Of a DNA stretch of 64,000 nucleotides, positions 32,071 to 41,522 are shown piece after piece. The stretch covers positions 1 to 64,000 of the forward strand of contig NZ_JALJXJ010000027.1 in the NCBI RefSeq assembly GCF_024170005.1, in the 5' to 3' direction. Positions within the stretch are counted from its first letter, which is position 1; each line of letters begins with the position of its first letter. This DNA is from Azospirillum lipoferum (GTDB taxonomy: Bacteria; Pseudomonadota; Alphaproteobacteria; Azospirillales; Azospirillaceae). A program made the translations under genes and the position numbers. Under the pieces are notes generated by a model. The model was not told the origin of the DNA and did not search any database. It was given only the letters and a program-made list of their open reading frames with translations.

Positions 32071-33945
32071 ATGGACGGTTTCGGTCTGGCCTTCGAACAT
32101 GGGCTCGACGCCTGTCTGGTCGTCGATCCGGCGGACGGGCGCATCCTCGACGCCAACCAGGCCGCCTGCCGGCTGCTCGGCTACGGGCGCGGCGTGCTGC
32201 GGGCGACCCTGTTCCCGGATCTGCACCGCGGGCAGGAGCCGGCCCTGATCGTCTTCACCGAAGCGGTGCTGGCGCAGGGCGTCCACTGGTCGCGCGCCCT
32301 GTCGCCGCGCCACGGGACGGGAACGGATCTGCGGCTCGAATATGCCGGTTCCCGGTTGCCGCAGACGGGTTCCGATGGGCCGGCGATCCTGCTGACCCTG
32401 CACGACCTCGATGAGCGCCGCCGCCGCGACGTCGACTGCGAGGCCGACGGCTACATGCAGGGCGGCATCGGCGCCTGGCGGCGGGTCGAGCGGGTGTTCC
32501 AGGACATCGAGCGGGAGAACCAGCTCATCCTCCAGGCGGCCGGCGAGGGCATCTACGGCGTCAACGCCGACGGCAAGACCAGCTTCGTCAACCCGGCGGC
32601 CGAGCGCATCCTCGGCTGGCCGGCGGCGGAGATGCTGGGGCGCGACATGCACGCGATCGTCCACCACCACCGGCACGACGGTTCCGCCTACCCCAACCAC
32701 CAGTGCCCGATCTACGCCGCCTTCCGCGACGGAGAGGTCCACCGGGTGTCGGACGAGGTGTTCTGGCACCGCGACGGCCGGCCGATCTGGGTCGAATATA
32801 CCAGCACGCCGATCCGCGCCGGCGGCGCCGTGGTCGGCGCGGTGGTGGTCTTCCGCGACGTCAGCCAGCGCCGCGAGGCGGAGGAGAATCTCCGCGCCGC
32901 GCTGGCCGAGGTCGACCGGCTGCGCCAGCGGCTGGAACTGGAGAACGCCTATCTGCAGGAGGAGATCCGCCAGACCGGCAACCATCATGGCGTGATCGGC
33001 CGCAGCGCCGCGATCCAGCACATCCTGCGGCAGGTCGAGCTGGTGGCGCCGACCGACGCCAACGTGCTGGTCACCGGCGAGAGCGGTACCGGCAAGGAGC
33101 TGATCGCCCGCGCTATCCACGAGGCGAGCCGCCGCAACACCCGTCCGCTGATCCGCGTGAACTGCGCCGCCATCCCGCGCGAGCTGTTCGAGAGCGAGTT
33201 CTTCGGCCACGCCCGCGGCGCCTTCACCGGAGCGCTGCGCGACCGGGTCGGCCGGTTCGAACTGGCCGACGGCGGCACGCTCTTCCTCGACGAGGTCGGC
33301 GAGATTCCGCTCGACCAGCAGGGCAAGCTGCTGCGCGTCCTCCAGGAGGGGCAGCTGGAACGGGTCGGCGAGACCCGCACCCGCGAGGTCAACGTCCGAG
33401 TCGTCGCGGCCACCAACCGCGACCTGCGCGCCGAGGTGGAGCGCGGGCGTTTCCGCGAGGATCTCTATTTCCGGCTGAACGTCTTCCCCATCGAATCCCC
33501 GCCGCTGCGTGACCGGCCGGAGGACATCCCGCTGCTGGCCACCCATTTCCTGCGCGCGGCCTCGCGCAAGCTGAACACCGGGCCGGTGACCCTGACGGAG
33601 GGGAACGTCCGTCAGCTCAGCGCCTACCGCTGGCCGGGCAACGTCCGCGAATTGCAGAACGTGATCGAGCGGGCGGCGATCCTGGCGAGCCAGGGGCGGA
33701 TCACCCTCGACCTGCCGGCGGGTGCGTTGCCGGTGCGCGGTTCGGCGAAGGCGGTGGCGCCGCCCGCGACCGCGGTGGAGACCGAGGCCGACCGGCGGGC
33801 GCGTGACCGGGCGAACATCCTGGCGGCGCTCGACGCGGCCGGCGGCAAGGTGTCCGGCCCCGGCGGGGCGGCGGAACGGCTGGGGCTGCGCCCGACAACG
33901 CTGGCGTCCCGGATGAAGGCTCTGGGAATCGCGAGTCGGCGATGA
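32071..33945 (+). CDS. Sigma-54-dependent activator with two PAS domains
   Basis: This protein of about 624 residues has an N-terminal PAS (GLDACLVVDPADGRILDANQ), a second PAS (residues about 150-270, GIYGVNADGKTSFVNPAAER), a short coiled coil, then an AAA+ domain with Walker A GESGTGKE (about 336), the sigma-54 contact loop GAFTGA (about 383) and Walker B GGTLFLDEVG, and finally a Fis-type HTH. ATG 32071 is chosen because earlier starts overlap the palindromic sites. It faces the cyanate operon and most probably drives it. The PAS ligand or redox signal is unknown. Confidence 0.88.
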   Translation: MDGFGLAFEHGLDACLVVDPADGRILDANQAACRLLGYGRGVLRATLFPDLHRGQEPALIVFTEAVLAQGVHWSRALSPRHGTGTDLRLEYAGSRLPQTGSDGPAILLTLHDLDERRRRDVDCEADGYMQGGIGAWRRVERVFQDIERENQLILQAAGEGIYGVNADGKTSFVNPAAERILGWPAAEMLGRDMHAIVHHHRHDGSAYPNHQCPIYAAFRDGEVHRVSDEVFWHRDGRPIWVEYTSTPIRAGGAVVGAVVVFRDVSQRREAEENLRAALAEVDRLRQRLELENAYLQEEIRQTGNHHGVIGRSAAIQHILRQVELVAPTDANVLVTGESGTGKELIARAIHEASRRNTRPLIRVNCAAIPRELFESEFFGHARGAFTGALRDRVGRFELADGGTLFLDEVGEIPLDQQGKLLRVLQEGQLERVGETRTREVNVRVVAATNRDLRAEVERGRFREDLYFRLNVFPIESPPLRDRPEDIPLLATHFLRAASRKLNTGPVTLTEGNVRQLSAYRWPGNVRELQNVIERAAILASQGRITLDLPAGALPVRGSAKAVAPPATAVETEADRRARDRANILAALDAAGGKVSGPGGAAERLGLRPTTLASRMKALGIASRR

Positions 33946-34007
33946 TGGCGCGGAAAGGCACCGTCAAGTCCACGGTGGCGGAGCGGCAGGGGGGCGAGTA
34001 TAGGGTT

Positions 34008-34097
34008 GCCATGACGACGCCCCGTGATCACCGCTACGTCGGCTGCCGCTTCCCCGCCGCGGTCATCGCCACGGTGGTGTGGCTCTACTTCCGGTTT
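34008..34097 (+). pseudogene. IS6-family transposase N-terminal fragment
   Basis: MTTPRDHRYVGCRFPAAVIA and TVVWLYFRF are the first 30 residues of an IS6 transposase like that at 21326. The match stops at FRF, where the IS5-type end begins (34098). This copy has the Trp that is TGA in the other. Confidence 0.75.
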
Positions 34098-34917
34098 ACT
34101 TTGGTGCAGAACTCGGCTTGCTGACGGATTTCGCCCGGAGGCGATGGAGATCAGGCGACCTTCCGGGAGGTTGGCATGCCGAGGTTGGTCATGCGATTGA
34201 TGACGGCGCAGGCGGCCTTGGCTTCGACTTTTTGTGCGGGCAGAGTGCGGGCGCGCAGGCTGCGTCCGATCAGGGCCTTGACCGAAGCATCGCCACCTCG
34301 ACCAACGATCTCCTGCCGTATTGGACGGCTCGCTGCCAGCCCAGACGACCACGCTCCTTGATCATCTGGATGTGGCGGTCGCGCCGGGTGGAGGCGCTCT
34401 GGGTGGTGTCGCTTGCCACCGCGGTCGCGCGCGGTGGGATGATCACCTCGGCGTCCGGCGCACTTGGCCTCCATGCTTTTCCCGGTGCCACTCGCCCCGG
34501 CCGAACACCTTCAGCCCGGTGGAGTCGATGACCAGGGTGACTGGCCCGTCCGATCTGACCGGCGCCGACACGACAGCCAGATTGGTGCTGCGCCGGGAAA
34601 ACGTCGTATGATCGGGAACCGGGAGGTCCAGGCCGAACAGGCGCATGAGCGAACCCAGCAAACCCTCGGTCTGGCGCCACGGCCGACCGAACGCCAGCCG
34701 CAGCATCAGCCCGGCCTCGATCGCCAAGTCCGAGTAGCGGGAAGGGCGGCCACACCACCCCGTGGTGGGCGGCGTCCACGCGGCGATCGCCTCCGGCGTC
34801 ACCCAGATCGTCAGGTCTCCCCGCCGGCGCAGTGCCGCATGGTAGGCCGCCCAGTTCTCCACACCGTACCGGGCCTTGGATCTTGTGGCGGCGCGGCTCG
34901 TTGGCCTTGTGGGGCAT
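34098..34917 (-). pseudogene. IS5-family transposase, frameshifted and internally deleted
   Basis: The minus strand starts MPHKANEPRRHKIQG at 34917, shifts to KARYGVENWAAYHAALRRRG and reads through WVTPEAIAAWTPP, LMRLFGLDLPVPDHTTFSRR, the DDE motif VTLVIDSTGLKVFGRGEWHR and KHG. Then a deletion removes the next catalytic block and the frame changes to DAEVIIPPRATAV, RRDRHIQMIKERGRLGWQRA and finally KALIGRSLRARTLPAQKVEA. The element's outer end is ACTTTGGTGCAGAACTCGG at 34098. Several indels make it dead. It truncates the IS6 fragment on its left. Confidence 0.75.
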
Positions 34918-34987
34918 CGGGGTCCCGGATTCAGCCGGCCGCTTCTATACCCGCTCGTCCTCCCGACCACCACCAGTTCGACCTTTT

Positions 34988-35207
34988 TGCACCAACGTCC
35001 CCATGGAGAGTTTCTTCCACACCTTCAAGGTCGAGTTGGTCCATCGCACTCGCTTCGAGACACGCGAGCAGGCCCGCCGACAGGTATTCGCCTACATCGA
35101 GACCTACTACAATCGACAGCACACACTCGGCCATCGGCTACAGAACGCTCGAGCGAGCCGAGCTGAAATCCGCGTGAACCCGTCTCCACCGAACCGGGGC
35201 AAGATCA
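34988..35207 (+). pseudogene. IS3 orfB 3' fragment
   Basis: VPMESFFHTFKVELVHRTRF, EVFAYIETYYNRQ-like sequence and the end of orfB, then the same right terminus (CCGGGGCAAGATCA) as the IS3 remnant at 12844. A one-base slip after YYNRQ interrupts it. Only the last 220 bases survive. The segment 35208-35339 holds no recognisable gene. Confidence 0.75.
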
Positions 35208-35339
35208 CGTGATGTTTGAACGGCCCTCGGTCGGTAGGGTGGCTGGTATCAACGGCACACGGCTTCTATGCCGATCTGCAAGCCACCGCCAATCTTGATC
35301 CCTGCACCACGCCGGCCCTGGCGAACGCGTGGGGAAATG

Positions 35340-36509
35340 TCAGCTGGATTGCGCATCGATGCCGGGAAAGGAGATCGACCGCAGGTCGGCGACCGTCCGG
35401 CAGCCGAGCAGGGCCATCGTCCGCTCGAGCTCGTCCCATAGGATCGCCAGCGCATGTTCCGCCCCGGCCTGTCCGCCAGCGGCAAGCCCGAACAGCGGCG
35501 CTCGGCCGAGCAGGACCGCCGCCGCCCCGGCAGCCAGCAGCTTGGCGGCGTCGCTGCCTCGCCGCACCCCGCTGTCGGCCAGCACCGTCATACGGCCGCC
35601 GACGGCATCTACGATCCGCGGCAGCACCGCAAGCGGCGCCGGCGCGCTGTCCAGATTGCGGCCGCCATGATTGGACACCACGATGGCCTCCACCCCGGTC
35701 CCACCCGCCCGCAGCGCATCCTCCGGCGCCAGCACGCCCTTCAGGATCAACCGCCCCTGCCAGCGGCGGCGCAGCTCGGCCACGTCGTCCCAGCTCACCC
35801 CGTCGCACAGCCGGATCGGGTCGTGGGAGGCCGCATCGGTGATGCGGGTGCGGAACTGCGGCGGATAATGGGCGTAGCCTGGCCAGCCGCCTTCAGCCAG
35901 CAGGCGCAGCAGCACGCCGCCCAGCCATGCCGGATGCCGGGCCACGTCCAGCGCACCGCGCAGGGACGGAGTGACCGGGACATTGAAGCCATTATGCCGG
36001 TTGTACTCGCGCTTCGGCGAGACGGCGGTATCCACCGTCAGTATCAGCGTGTCGACGCCGCAGGCGGCGACCCGGTCGAGCAGGGCATGGGTCAGGCTGC
36101 GGTCGCGCCAGACATAGAGCTGGAACCACAGCTCGGCCCCGGCCTCGGCGATCGCCTCGATGCTGGTGATCGACTGGGTCGAGACGCAGAAGGGAATGCC
36201 GGCGGCGCGGGCGGCCCGCGCCAGCAGCACCTCCCCGTCATAACGGACCAGACCGGCAGCGGCGGTGGGCGCGATGACGAAGGGCAGCGGCCGGTCGCGG
36301 CCGAACAGCGTCACGCCGGCATGACGTTCGCTGCAATCGACCAGCACCCGCGGCGTCAGTTCGGCTTGTTCGAAGCTGTCGCGCAGCCGGCGCAGGGCCG
36401 TCTCGTCCTCGGTACCGCGGTCGATGTACTCGAACAGGCCGCGCGGCAGGAAACGGCGGGCGCGCAGCCGCAACTCGTCGATGTTCAGGCATGTCTGGAG
36501 GGCCGCCAT
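35340..36509 (-). CDS. FMN-dependent L-2-hydroxyacid oxidase/dehydrogenase
   Basis: This 389-residue enzyme of the lactate/glycolate/mandelate FMN family oxidises an L-2-hydroxy acid to the 2-oxo acid. It has FMN-binding APTAAAGLVRYDGE, the substrate region QLYVWRDR, catalytic His and Arg in SNHGGRNLDSAPA and the phosphate-binding end ADSGVRRGSDAAKLLAAGAA. It is the last gene of the minus-strand operon, 30 bases after the IclR gene. Together with the D-specific dehydrogenase at the operon start it would convert both enantiomers of a hydroxy acid. Confidence 0.88.
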   Translation of the reverse strand: MAALQTCLNIDELRLRARRFLPRGLFEYIDRGTEDETALRRLRDSFEQAELTPRVLVDCSERHAGVTLFGRDRPLPFVIAPTAAAGLVRYDGEVLLARAARAAGIPFCVSTQSITSIEAIAEAGAELWFQLYVWRDRSLTHALLDRVAACGVDTLILTVDTAVSPKREYNRHNGFNVPVTPSLRGALDVARHPAWLGGVLLRLLAEGGWPGYAHYPPQFRTRITDAASHDPIRLCDGVSWDDVAELRRRWQGRLILKGVLAPEDALRAGGTGVEAIVVSNHGGRNLDSAPAPLAVLPRIVDAVGGRMTVLADSGVRRGSDAAKLLAAGAAAVLLGRAPLFGLAAGGQAGAEHALAILWDELERTMALLGCRTVADLRSISFPGIDAQSS

Positions 36510-36539
36510 GAGGTCACCGCCTCCCGCGGGGTGGGGCTG

Positions 36540-37418
36540 CTATCGGGAGTAGCTGCCGAACTTGTGGACGGAAATGGAGGCCGCGGCCACCTGCACATGG
36601 CGAGCGAGTTCCTGCTCGACCTGCTCCGGCGTCCAGCGCGTGGCCGGGACGGAGATGCTGAGGCCGGCCACGGCGCGGCCATGCTCGTCGGTGATGGCGG
36701 CGCCGACGGAGATGTCGCCCATCACCGTCTCGTTGATCAGCAGGGCATAGCCCTTCTCCCCGGCTTCGCGCACGCGGGCACGAAGCCGGTCGGGATCGCA
36801 GACGGTGAACGGGGTCAGCGGGTGCAGGTCGGTGCGGGCGAGGATCTCCTCCCGCTCCTCCTCCGACAGGCGCGACAGGATGGCGGTGCCGGACGCGGTG
36901 TAATAGGCGGGCAGACGGCTGCCGACCATGAATTCGATGTTGACCAGATGCTTGCCGGGGAAGCGGGCGACGAACACGATCTCGGCGCCGTCCAGCTCCT
37001 GCAGGTTGGTGGTCTCGCCGACGCTGCGGCTGATATCGAGAAGGTAGGGGAAAGCCTTCTCGATCAGCTCGTTGGCGCGCAGGTAGTTGTAGGAGAACTG
37101 CAGCAGCTTCGGCGTCAGCGCATAGTTGCGCGTGCCGTGGACCCGGCGCAGATAGCCCAGAACCTCCAGCGTGTAGACCAACCGCTGCGCGGCGCTGCGG
37201 TCCAGCTTCGCCGCCTTGGCGATCTCCGACAGCGGCATCTGCCGGTGCGGCCCGTCGAAAGCGTGCAGGATCTGGAAGGTCTTCTCGGTCGAGCCAACGA
37301 ACAGCGAGGACTCGCGCGGGTCGGCCTTCCTGCCGTCCGGCTCCGCAGCCGTCGCCGCCGCATCTGTTGGCGTCACGGACGCCTGCGCCTTCGGCGTCCG
37401 CCCTGCTGTCCGCGTCAT
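36540..37418 (-). CDS. IclR-family regulator
   Basis: This 292-residue IclR protein has a winged HTH at about residues 45-105 (GSTEKTFQILHAFDGP, MPLSEIAKAAKLDRSAAQRL) and a C-terminal effector domain (VNIEFMVGSRLPAYYTASGT, MGDISVGAAITDEHGRAVAG). ATG 37418 is preferred because GGGGGAA precedes it. It lies inside the operon between the aldolase-like gene and the L-hydroxyacid oxidase. It likely controls the operon and may bind the palindrome at 44128. Confidence 0.85.
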   Translation of the reverse strand: MTRTAGRTPKAQASVTPTDAAATAAEPDGRKADPRESSLFVGSTEKTFQILHAFDGPHRQMPLSEIAKAAKLDRSAAQRLVYTLEVLGYLRRVHGTRNYALTPKLLQFSYNYLRANELIEKAFPYLLDISRSVGETTNLQELDGAEIVFVARFPGKHLVNIEFMVGSRLPAYYTASGTAILSRLSEEEREEILARTDLHPLTPFTVCDPDRLRARVREAGEKGYALLINETVMGDISVGAAITDEHGRAVAGLSISVPATRWTPEQVEQELARHVQVAAASISVHKFGSYSR

Positions 37419-37527
37419 CGGCAATTCCCCCAAGACAGTCTTTTATCCGGCCGGCTCATGGTCCGGCACCTCCGCGCTAACGCATAGCATCCGGCGAACC
37501 GAATGCCACGCGCCGCGGTACGGCAGG

Positions 37528-38460
37528 TCACTCCGGGCGGGCGGCCGGCATTCCCTCATAGGTGACGAGCAGGCGTGAAAGCTCACGCCGCAGCGACTGC
37601 TTCAGCGGCTCGGCCGGCTCGCGCAGCGGCGCCAGCATCGCCGGGGCCTCCACGCCGATCAGGTCCATCACCGCCTTCATCGGGCCGGGGTTGGTCTCGG
37701 CGAAAGCCAGATTCATCATCGGGATCAGCGTCCGGTGGATCTCCAGCGCCTTGTCCAGCTTGCCGGTGGAGGCGAGGTCGTGGATCAGCCGCCACGCCCG
37801 CGGCAGCAGGTTGGCCGTCACCACGATGCCGCCCCGGGCCCCGGCCGCGACATGCAGCGGGAACAGCGTGTCCTCACCGCTCAGCACCGCGAATGACGGG
37901 TCCACCCCGGCCACCGTGCGCAGGAAATGATACATGTCGGTGTTGCAGGCCTTCATGCCGACGATCCGCTCGTGCCGCGACAGCTCGTGCAGGATCTCCG
38001 GATCGATGGCGATGCGGGTGCGGTAGGGGATCTCGTAGATCAGGATCGGCACCGGCGATTCGTCGGCGTAGCGCAGGAAATAGTCGCGGATGCCGGCCTG
38101 CGTCGGGTTGGTGTAGTAGGGGGTCAGCACCAGCAGCCCATCCACTCCGGCCGCCGCGAAGTCGCGGCCGGCGGCCAGCGCGTCGTAATAGCCGGTGTCG
38201 AGCACACCGGCGACCACCGGCCCGCGCTTCTCGCCCGCGCCGGCCATCGCCTCCACTGAAAGCTCGGCGAAGCGGATGCGCTGGTCCTTCGCCAAGGCGC
38301 CATACTCGCCGGTGCCGCCGAGCGGGACCAGCCCGTCGATGCCCTGGCGGAACAGCCAGGAAAACAGCGCTCTGGAGGCCGCCACGTCGACGGTGCCGTC
38401 GGCGGTGACCGGCGTCGGGGTGGCGGGCAGGATGCCGCGAAGCTTCGTGGCGTTGAGCAT
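37528..38460 (-). CDS. DapA-family aldolase/dehydratase
   Basis: This 310-residue class I aldolase is of the dihydrodipicolinate-synthase/N-acetylneuraminate-lyase superfamily. The Schiff-base lysine lies in RIVGMKACNTD, the conserved Tyr in ILIYEIPYRT and the GGTGEYGAL pocket near residue 50, close to the GTTGE/GSTGE pyruvate-binding motif. Catabolic members act on 2-keto-3-deoxy sugar acids, 4-hydroxy-2-oxoglutarate or 5-dehydro-4-deoxyglucarate. Location with two hydroxyacid dehydrogenases and an importer suggests pyruvate-releasing cleavage in a carboxylate pathway rather than lysine synthesis. Confidence 0.85.
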   Translation of the reverse strand: MLNATKLRGILPATPTPVTADGTVDVAASRALFSWLFRQGIDGLVPLGGTGEYGALAKDQRIRFAELSVEAMAGAGEKRGPVVAGVLDTGYYDALAAGRDFAAAGVDGLLVLTPYYTNPTQAGIRDYFLRYADESPVPILIYEIPYRTRIAIDPEILHELSRHERIVGMKACNTDMYHFLRTVAGVDPSFAVLSGEDTLFPLHVAAGARGGIVVTANLLPRAWRLIHDLASTGKLDKALEIHRTLIPMMNLAFAETNPGPMKAVMDLIGVEAPAMLAPLREPAEPLKQSLRRELSRLLVTYEGMPAARPE

Positions 38461-38508
38461 GTCTAGTCCTTGGAAGAAGCGGAGGGTGAAAGCGGTTGGA
38501 AGTCGGGA

Positions 38509-40296
38509 TCAGCCGGCGAGGCTGCGCCGGCGCAGCCGGTCCGCGACATAGATCAGGGTGGCGACGAACAACAGCAGCCCGGTGGACACCGCCGCGACGA
38601 CGGGGGAGACCTGCAGCGTCACCTCGTCCCAGAACTGCTTGGGCAGCGTGGCGCTCAGCCCGCCCGAGGAGAACAGGGAGATGGTCAGCTCGTCGAAGGA
38701 GGTGGCGAAGGCGAACAGGAAGGACGACAGCATGCCGGCCCCCAGGATCGGGAAGGTGACGTGGCGCAGCGCCGCCAGCGGCCGGGCGCCCAGGCTCTGC
38801 GCCGCCATGTCCAGCCGGGTGTCGTAGTTGCGCAGCACCGCCATCATGGTCATCACCACATAGGGCACAGCCACGACGGTGTGGCCGATGACCAGCCCCA
38901 GGATGGTGCCGACCAGACCCATCTGGGCGAAGACATAGAACATGCCGACGGCGATGATCATGCGCGGCACGACGATGGGCGACAGGATGAAGGCCAGCAT
39001 GGCGCCCTTGCCCCGCATCTGGCTGCGCACCATCAGGAAGGCGGCGGGAACGCCGATCGCCATTGCCAGGAGGCCGGTGCCGAAGGCCACCACGATGGAG
39101 CGCCACAGCGCCTGCATCCAGATCGGCGAGTCCAGCAGCTGCTGATACCATTGCAGAGTGAAGCCCGACGGCGGCCAGGCGAGCCCGCCCTTGCCGAAGG
39201 ACAGAGGGATCATCAGGAAGGCGGGCAGACTGATCAGCGCCAGCAGCAGCCAGACGAAGCCGGTCAGCGCCAGCGGGTGCTCGGCCCGGCCGCGGATGGG
39301 ATGGCGGCGCGGCAGCAGGCCGATAGCTGTGTCGCTGGCCGAGCCGAGCATGCCCAGCACGCGCCCGCCCAGCCGCCGCATGGCGGTGTCGCGGTTGCGC
39401 ACCACCGCACTCTCGCCGGTCAGCGATGCGAAGCCGAAGACGCGGTCGTACAGCACGAACACCACCAGCACGACCGTCAGCAGCAGGACCGAGATGGCGC
39501 CGGCCAGCCCCCAGTTCAGCGTCTGCTGCACCTGATCGATGATCAGCTGGGTGATCATCGTCTCCTTCCGGCCGCCCAGCAGGGCGGGCACGATGAAGAA
39601 GCCGATGGCCGACACGAAGACCATGATCGCCGATGCGGCGACGCCCGGAAGCGACAGCGGGAAATAGACGGTCCAGAAGGCGGTGCCGGGCCGGGCTCCC
39701 AGCGTGCCGGCGGCACGAGGCAGGGTGCGGTCGATGTTCTCCATCACCGCCAGCATGGTCATCACCGCCAGCGGCAGCATGGCATGCACCATGCCGGCCA
39801 GCACGGCGCCGAAGCCGTAGAGCAGGTCGAGGGGCCGGTCGATGATGCCCAGCGACATCAGCGTGCTGTTGACAACGCCGTTGCGGCCGAGGATGACGAC
39901 CCAGGCGAAGGCACGCACCAGGAAGCTGGTCCAGAAGGACAGCAGGACCCAGAAGATCAGCCGGCTCTTCGCCGGCCCTTTGGCAATGGAGATCAGGTAG
40001 GCGATCGGATAGGCCGCGACCACCGCGACCAGCGTCGTCGCCAGCGAGATCTTCAGCGTGATCCACAGGACGGTGACGTAGAGGCTGGAGGCGAAGAGCT
40101 GGGCATAAGGCGCCAGCGTGAAGCCCTGCCCGTTGTAGACGCTGAGCGCCAGCAGCTGCCCGACCGGGAAGACCAGGAATCCGACGAGCAGCAGCACGAG
40201 CGGCGCGCCCATCAGTACGGGCTTGCGCCAGGCGGGCGGGGGCGAATGGCGTTTGGCGTCCGGGGCGTGGGTCATGGTCACGGTCTGTCCGCTCAT
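38509..40296 (-). CDS. Fused spermidine/putrescine-type ABC permease
   Basis: This 595-residue single-chain fusion holds two BPD_transp_1 permeases. The N-terminal half (about 20-300) is PotB-like, with EAA loop IDRTLPRAAGTLGARPGTAF. The C-terminal half (about 340-590) is PotC-like, with LDMAAQSLGARPLAALRHVT. Each half has six hydrophobic helices and its own coupling loop. The ATG at 40296 almost touches the ATPase stop (40298). Fusions of this type are known but are much less common than separate PotB and PotC. Confidence 0.88.
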   Translation of the reverse strand: MSGQTVTMTHAPDAKRHSPPPAWRKPVLMGAPLVLLLVGFLVFPVGQLLALSVYNGQGFTLAPYAQLFASSLYVTVLWITLKISLATTLVAVVAAYPIAYLISIAKGPAKSRLIFWVLLSFWTSFLVRAFAWVVILGRNGVVNSTLMSLGIIDRPLDLLYGFGAVLAGMVHAMLPLAVMTMLAVMENIDRTLPRAAGTLGARPGTAFWTVYFPLSLPGVAASAIMVFVSAIGFFIVPALLGGRKETMITQLIIDQVQQTLNWGLAGAISVLLLTVVLVVFVLYDRVFGFASLTGESAVVRNRDTAMRRLGGRVLGMLGSASDTAIGLLPRRHPIRGRAEHPLALTGFVWLLLALISLPAFLMIPLSFGKGGLAWPPSGFTLQWYQQLLDSPIWMQALWRSIVVAFGTGLLAMAIGVPAAFLMVRSQMRGKGAMLAFILSPIVVPRMIIAVGMFYVFAQMGLVGTILGLVIGHTVVAVPYVVMTMMAVLRNYDTRLDMAAQSLGARPLAALRHVTFPILGAGMLSSFLFAFATSFDELTISLFSSGGLSATLPKQFWDEVTLQVSPVVAAVSTGLLLFVATLIYVADRLRRRSLAG

Positions 40297-40297
40297 C

Positions 40298-41425
40298 TCA
40301 CGCCGTCCCGGCCGCACGGGCGGCATCGGCGATCTTGTCGGCGATCACCACGGCGTCGCGGCCGCTCCAGGACAGCGTCAGCACGTCGTCGATGCGGACC
40401 GCGTCATCGTCGTTGCGGGTGGGGAAGGCGGCGACCAGCGGCGGCAGCTTGCCGTCCAGCGGCTCCATATAGACCTTGGTCAGGCTGCCGGTGACCATCA
40501 CCTCCGACACGCGGCCTTGCAGCTCGTCCGGAGTGTTCCCGCCCTTGCGGGCGACCGTCAGGTTCTGCGGCCGCACCATCACGCGCACCTCGGTACCCGG
40601 CGGCAGCTCGTTGCCGTTGGCCAGCGCCCGGCCGGACACGCCCAGCGTGCCGAGGCCGATCTCCACCTCGTCGCCGCTGCGGCTGCGGAGCGCGGCGGGC
40701 AGGATGTTGGATTCGCCCAGGAAATCGGCGACGAACAGCGAGCGCGGGCGGAAATACAGGTCGGCCGGCGTGCCCAGCTGTTCGATCCGCCCGGCATTCA
40801 TCAGGCAGATACGGTTGGACATCGTCATCGCCTCTTCCTGATCGTGGGTGACGTAGACGACCGTCGTTCCCAGCTCGCGGTGCAGGCGCTTGATCTCCAG
40901 CTGCATATGCTCGCGCAGCTTCTTGTCGAGCGCGCCCAGCGGCTCGTCCATCAGGATGATCGACGGCTTGTAGACCATGCAGCGGGCCAGCGCGACGCGC
41001 TGCTGCTGGCCGCCCGACAGCTCGCGCGGATAGCGGCCGGCGATGTGCGGCAGATGGACCATCTCCAACGCCTCGCCCGCGCGCCGCTTGGCCTCGGCCG
41101 CCGGCACCTTCCGCATCTTCAGCGGGAAGGCGATGTTCTCCTCGATGGTCATGTGCGGGAACAGCGCGTAATTCTGGAACACCACGCCGATGTCCCGCTC
41201 ATAGGGCGGGGCGTAGGTGACGTCCTGCGAGCCGATGCGCACACTTCCCTCGTCGGGCGGCACCAACCCGGCCAGCAGGCTGAGCAGCGTCGTCTTGCCG
41301 GAGCCCGACGGACCAAGCAGCGTCAGGAATTCGCCGTCGGCGACGACGAGATCCGTGGGGGCGAGCGCCACAAAGTCGCCGTAGCGCTTGGCAAGACCCT
41401 GGACGGAAAGGCTGGAAGAAGACAT
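40298..41425 (-). CDS. Spermidine/putrescine-type ABC importer ATPase (PotA-like)
   Basis: This 375-residue ATPase has Walker A LGPSGSGKTT, Q-loop VVFQNYALFPHMTI, signature ELSGGQQQRVALARC, Walker B IILMDEPLGALDKKLR and H-loop THDQEEAM, followed by a TOBE regulatory domain. It lies between the binding protein and the fused permease, and together they form a three-gene importer. Polyamines, 2-aminoethylphosphonate, iron and small carboxylates are known ligands of this class. Here a hydroxy or sugar acid is suspected from the neighbouring enzymes. Confidence 0.88.
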   Translation of the reverse strand: MSSSSLSVQGLAKRYGDFVALAPTDLVVADGEFLTLLGPSGSGKTTLLSLLAGLVPPDEGSVRIGSQDVTYAPPYERDIGVVFQNYALFPHMTIEENIAFPLKMRKVPAAEAKRRAGEALEMVHLPHIAGRYPRELSGGQQQRVALARCMVYKPSIILMDEPLGALDKKLREHMQLEIKRLHRELGTTVVYVTHDQEEAMTMSNRICLMNAGRIEQLGTPADLYFRPRSLFVADFLGESNILPAALRSRSGDEVEIGLGTLGVSGRALANGNELPPGTEVRVMVRPQNLTVARKGGNTPDELQGRVSEVMVTGSLTKVYMEPLDGKLPPLVAAFPTRNDDDAVRIDDVLTLSWSGRDAVVIADKIADAARAAGTA

Positions 41426-41522
41426 GCGCGCCTCCTCGCGAAAGGGTGGGGCCGAAGGGGAATGGGGTGCGGGAAGACGGGGGCGGAGGCGCCGTGACGG
41501 CATCCCCCACCCCTGCTCCGCC

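Noticed and set aside
35454..37487. A 677-codon open frame on the plus strand
   Set aside because: It lies antisense to the hydroxyacid oxidase and IclR genes, has the Arg/Gly/Gln/His-rich composition typical of GC-rich shadow frames, and shows no domain.
38470..40494. A 674-codon open frame on the plus strand
   Set aside because: It is antisense to the fused permease, very rich in Gln, His, Asp and Gly, and without any recognisable motif.
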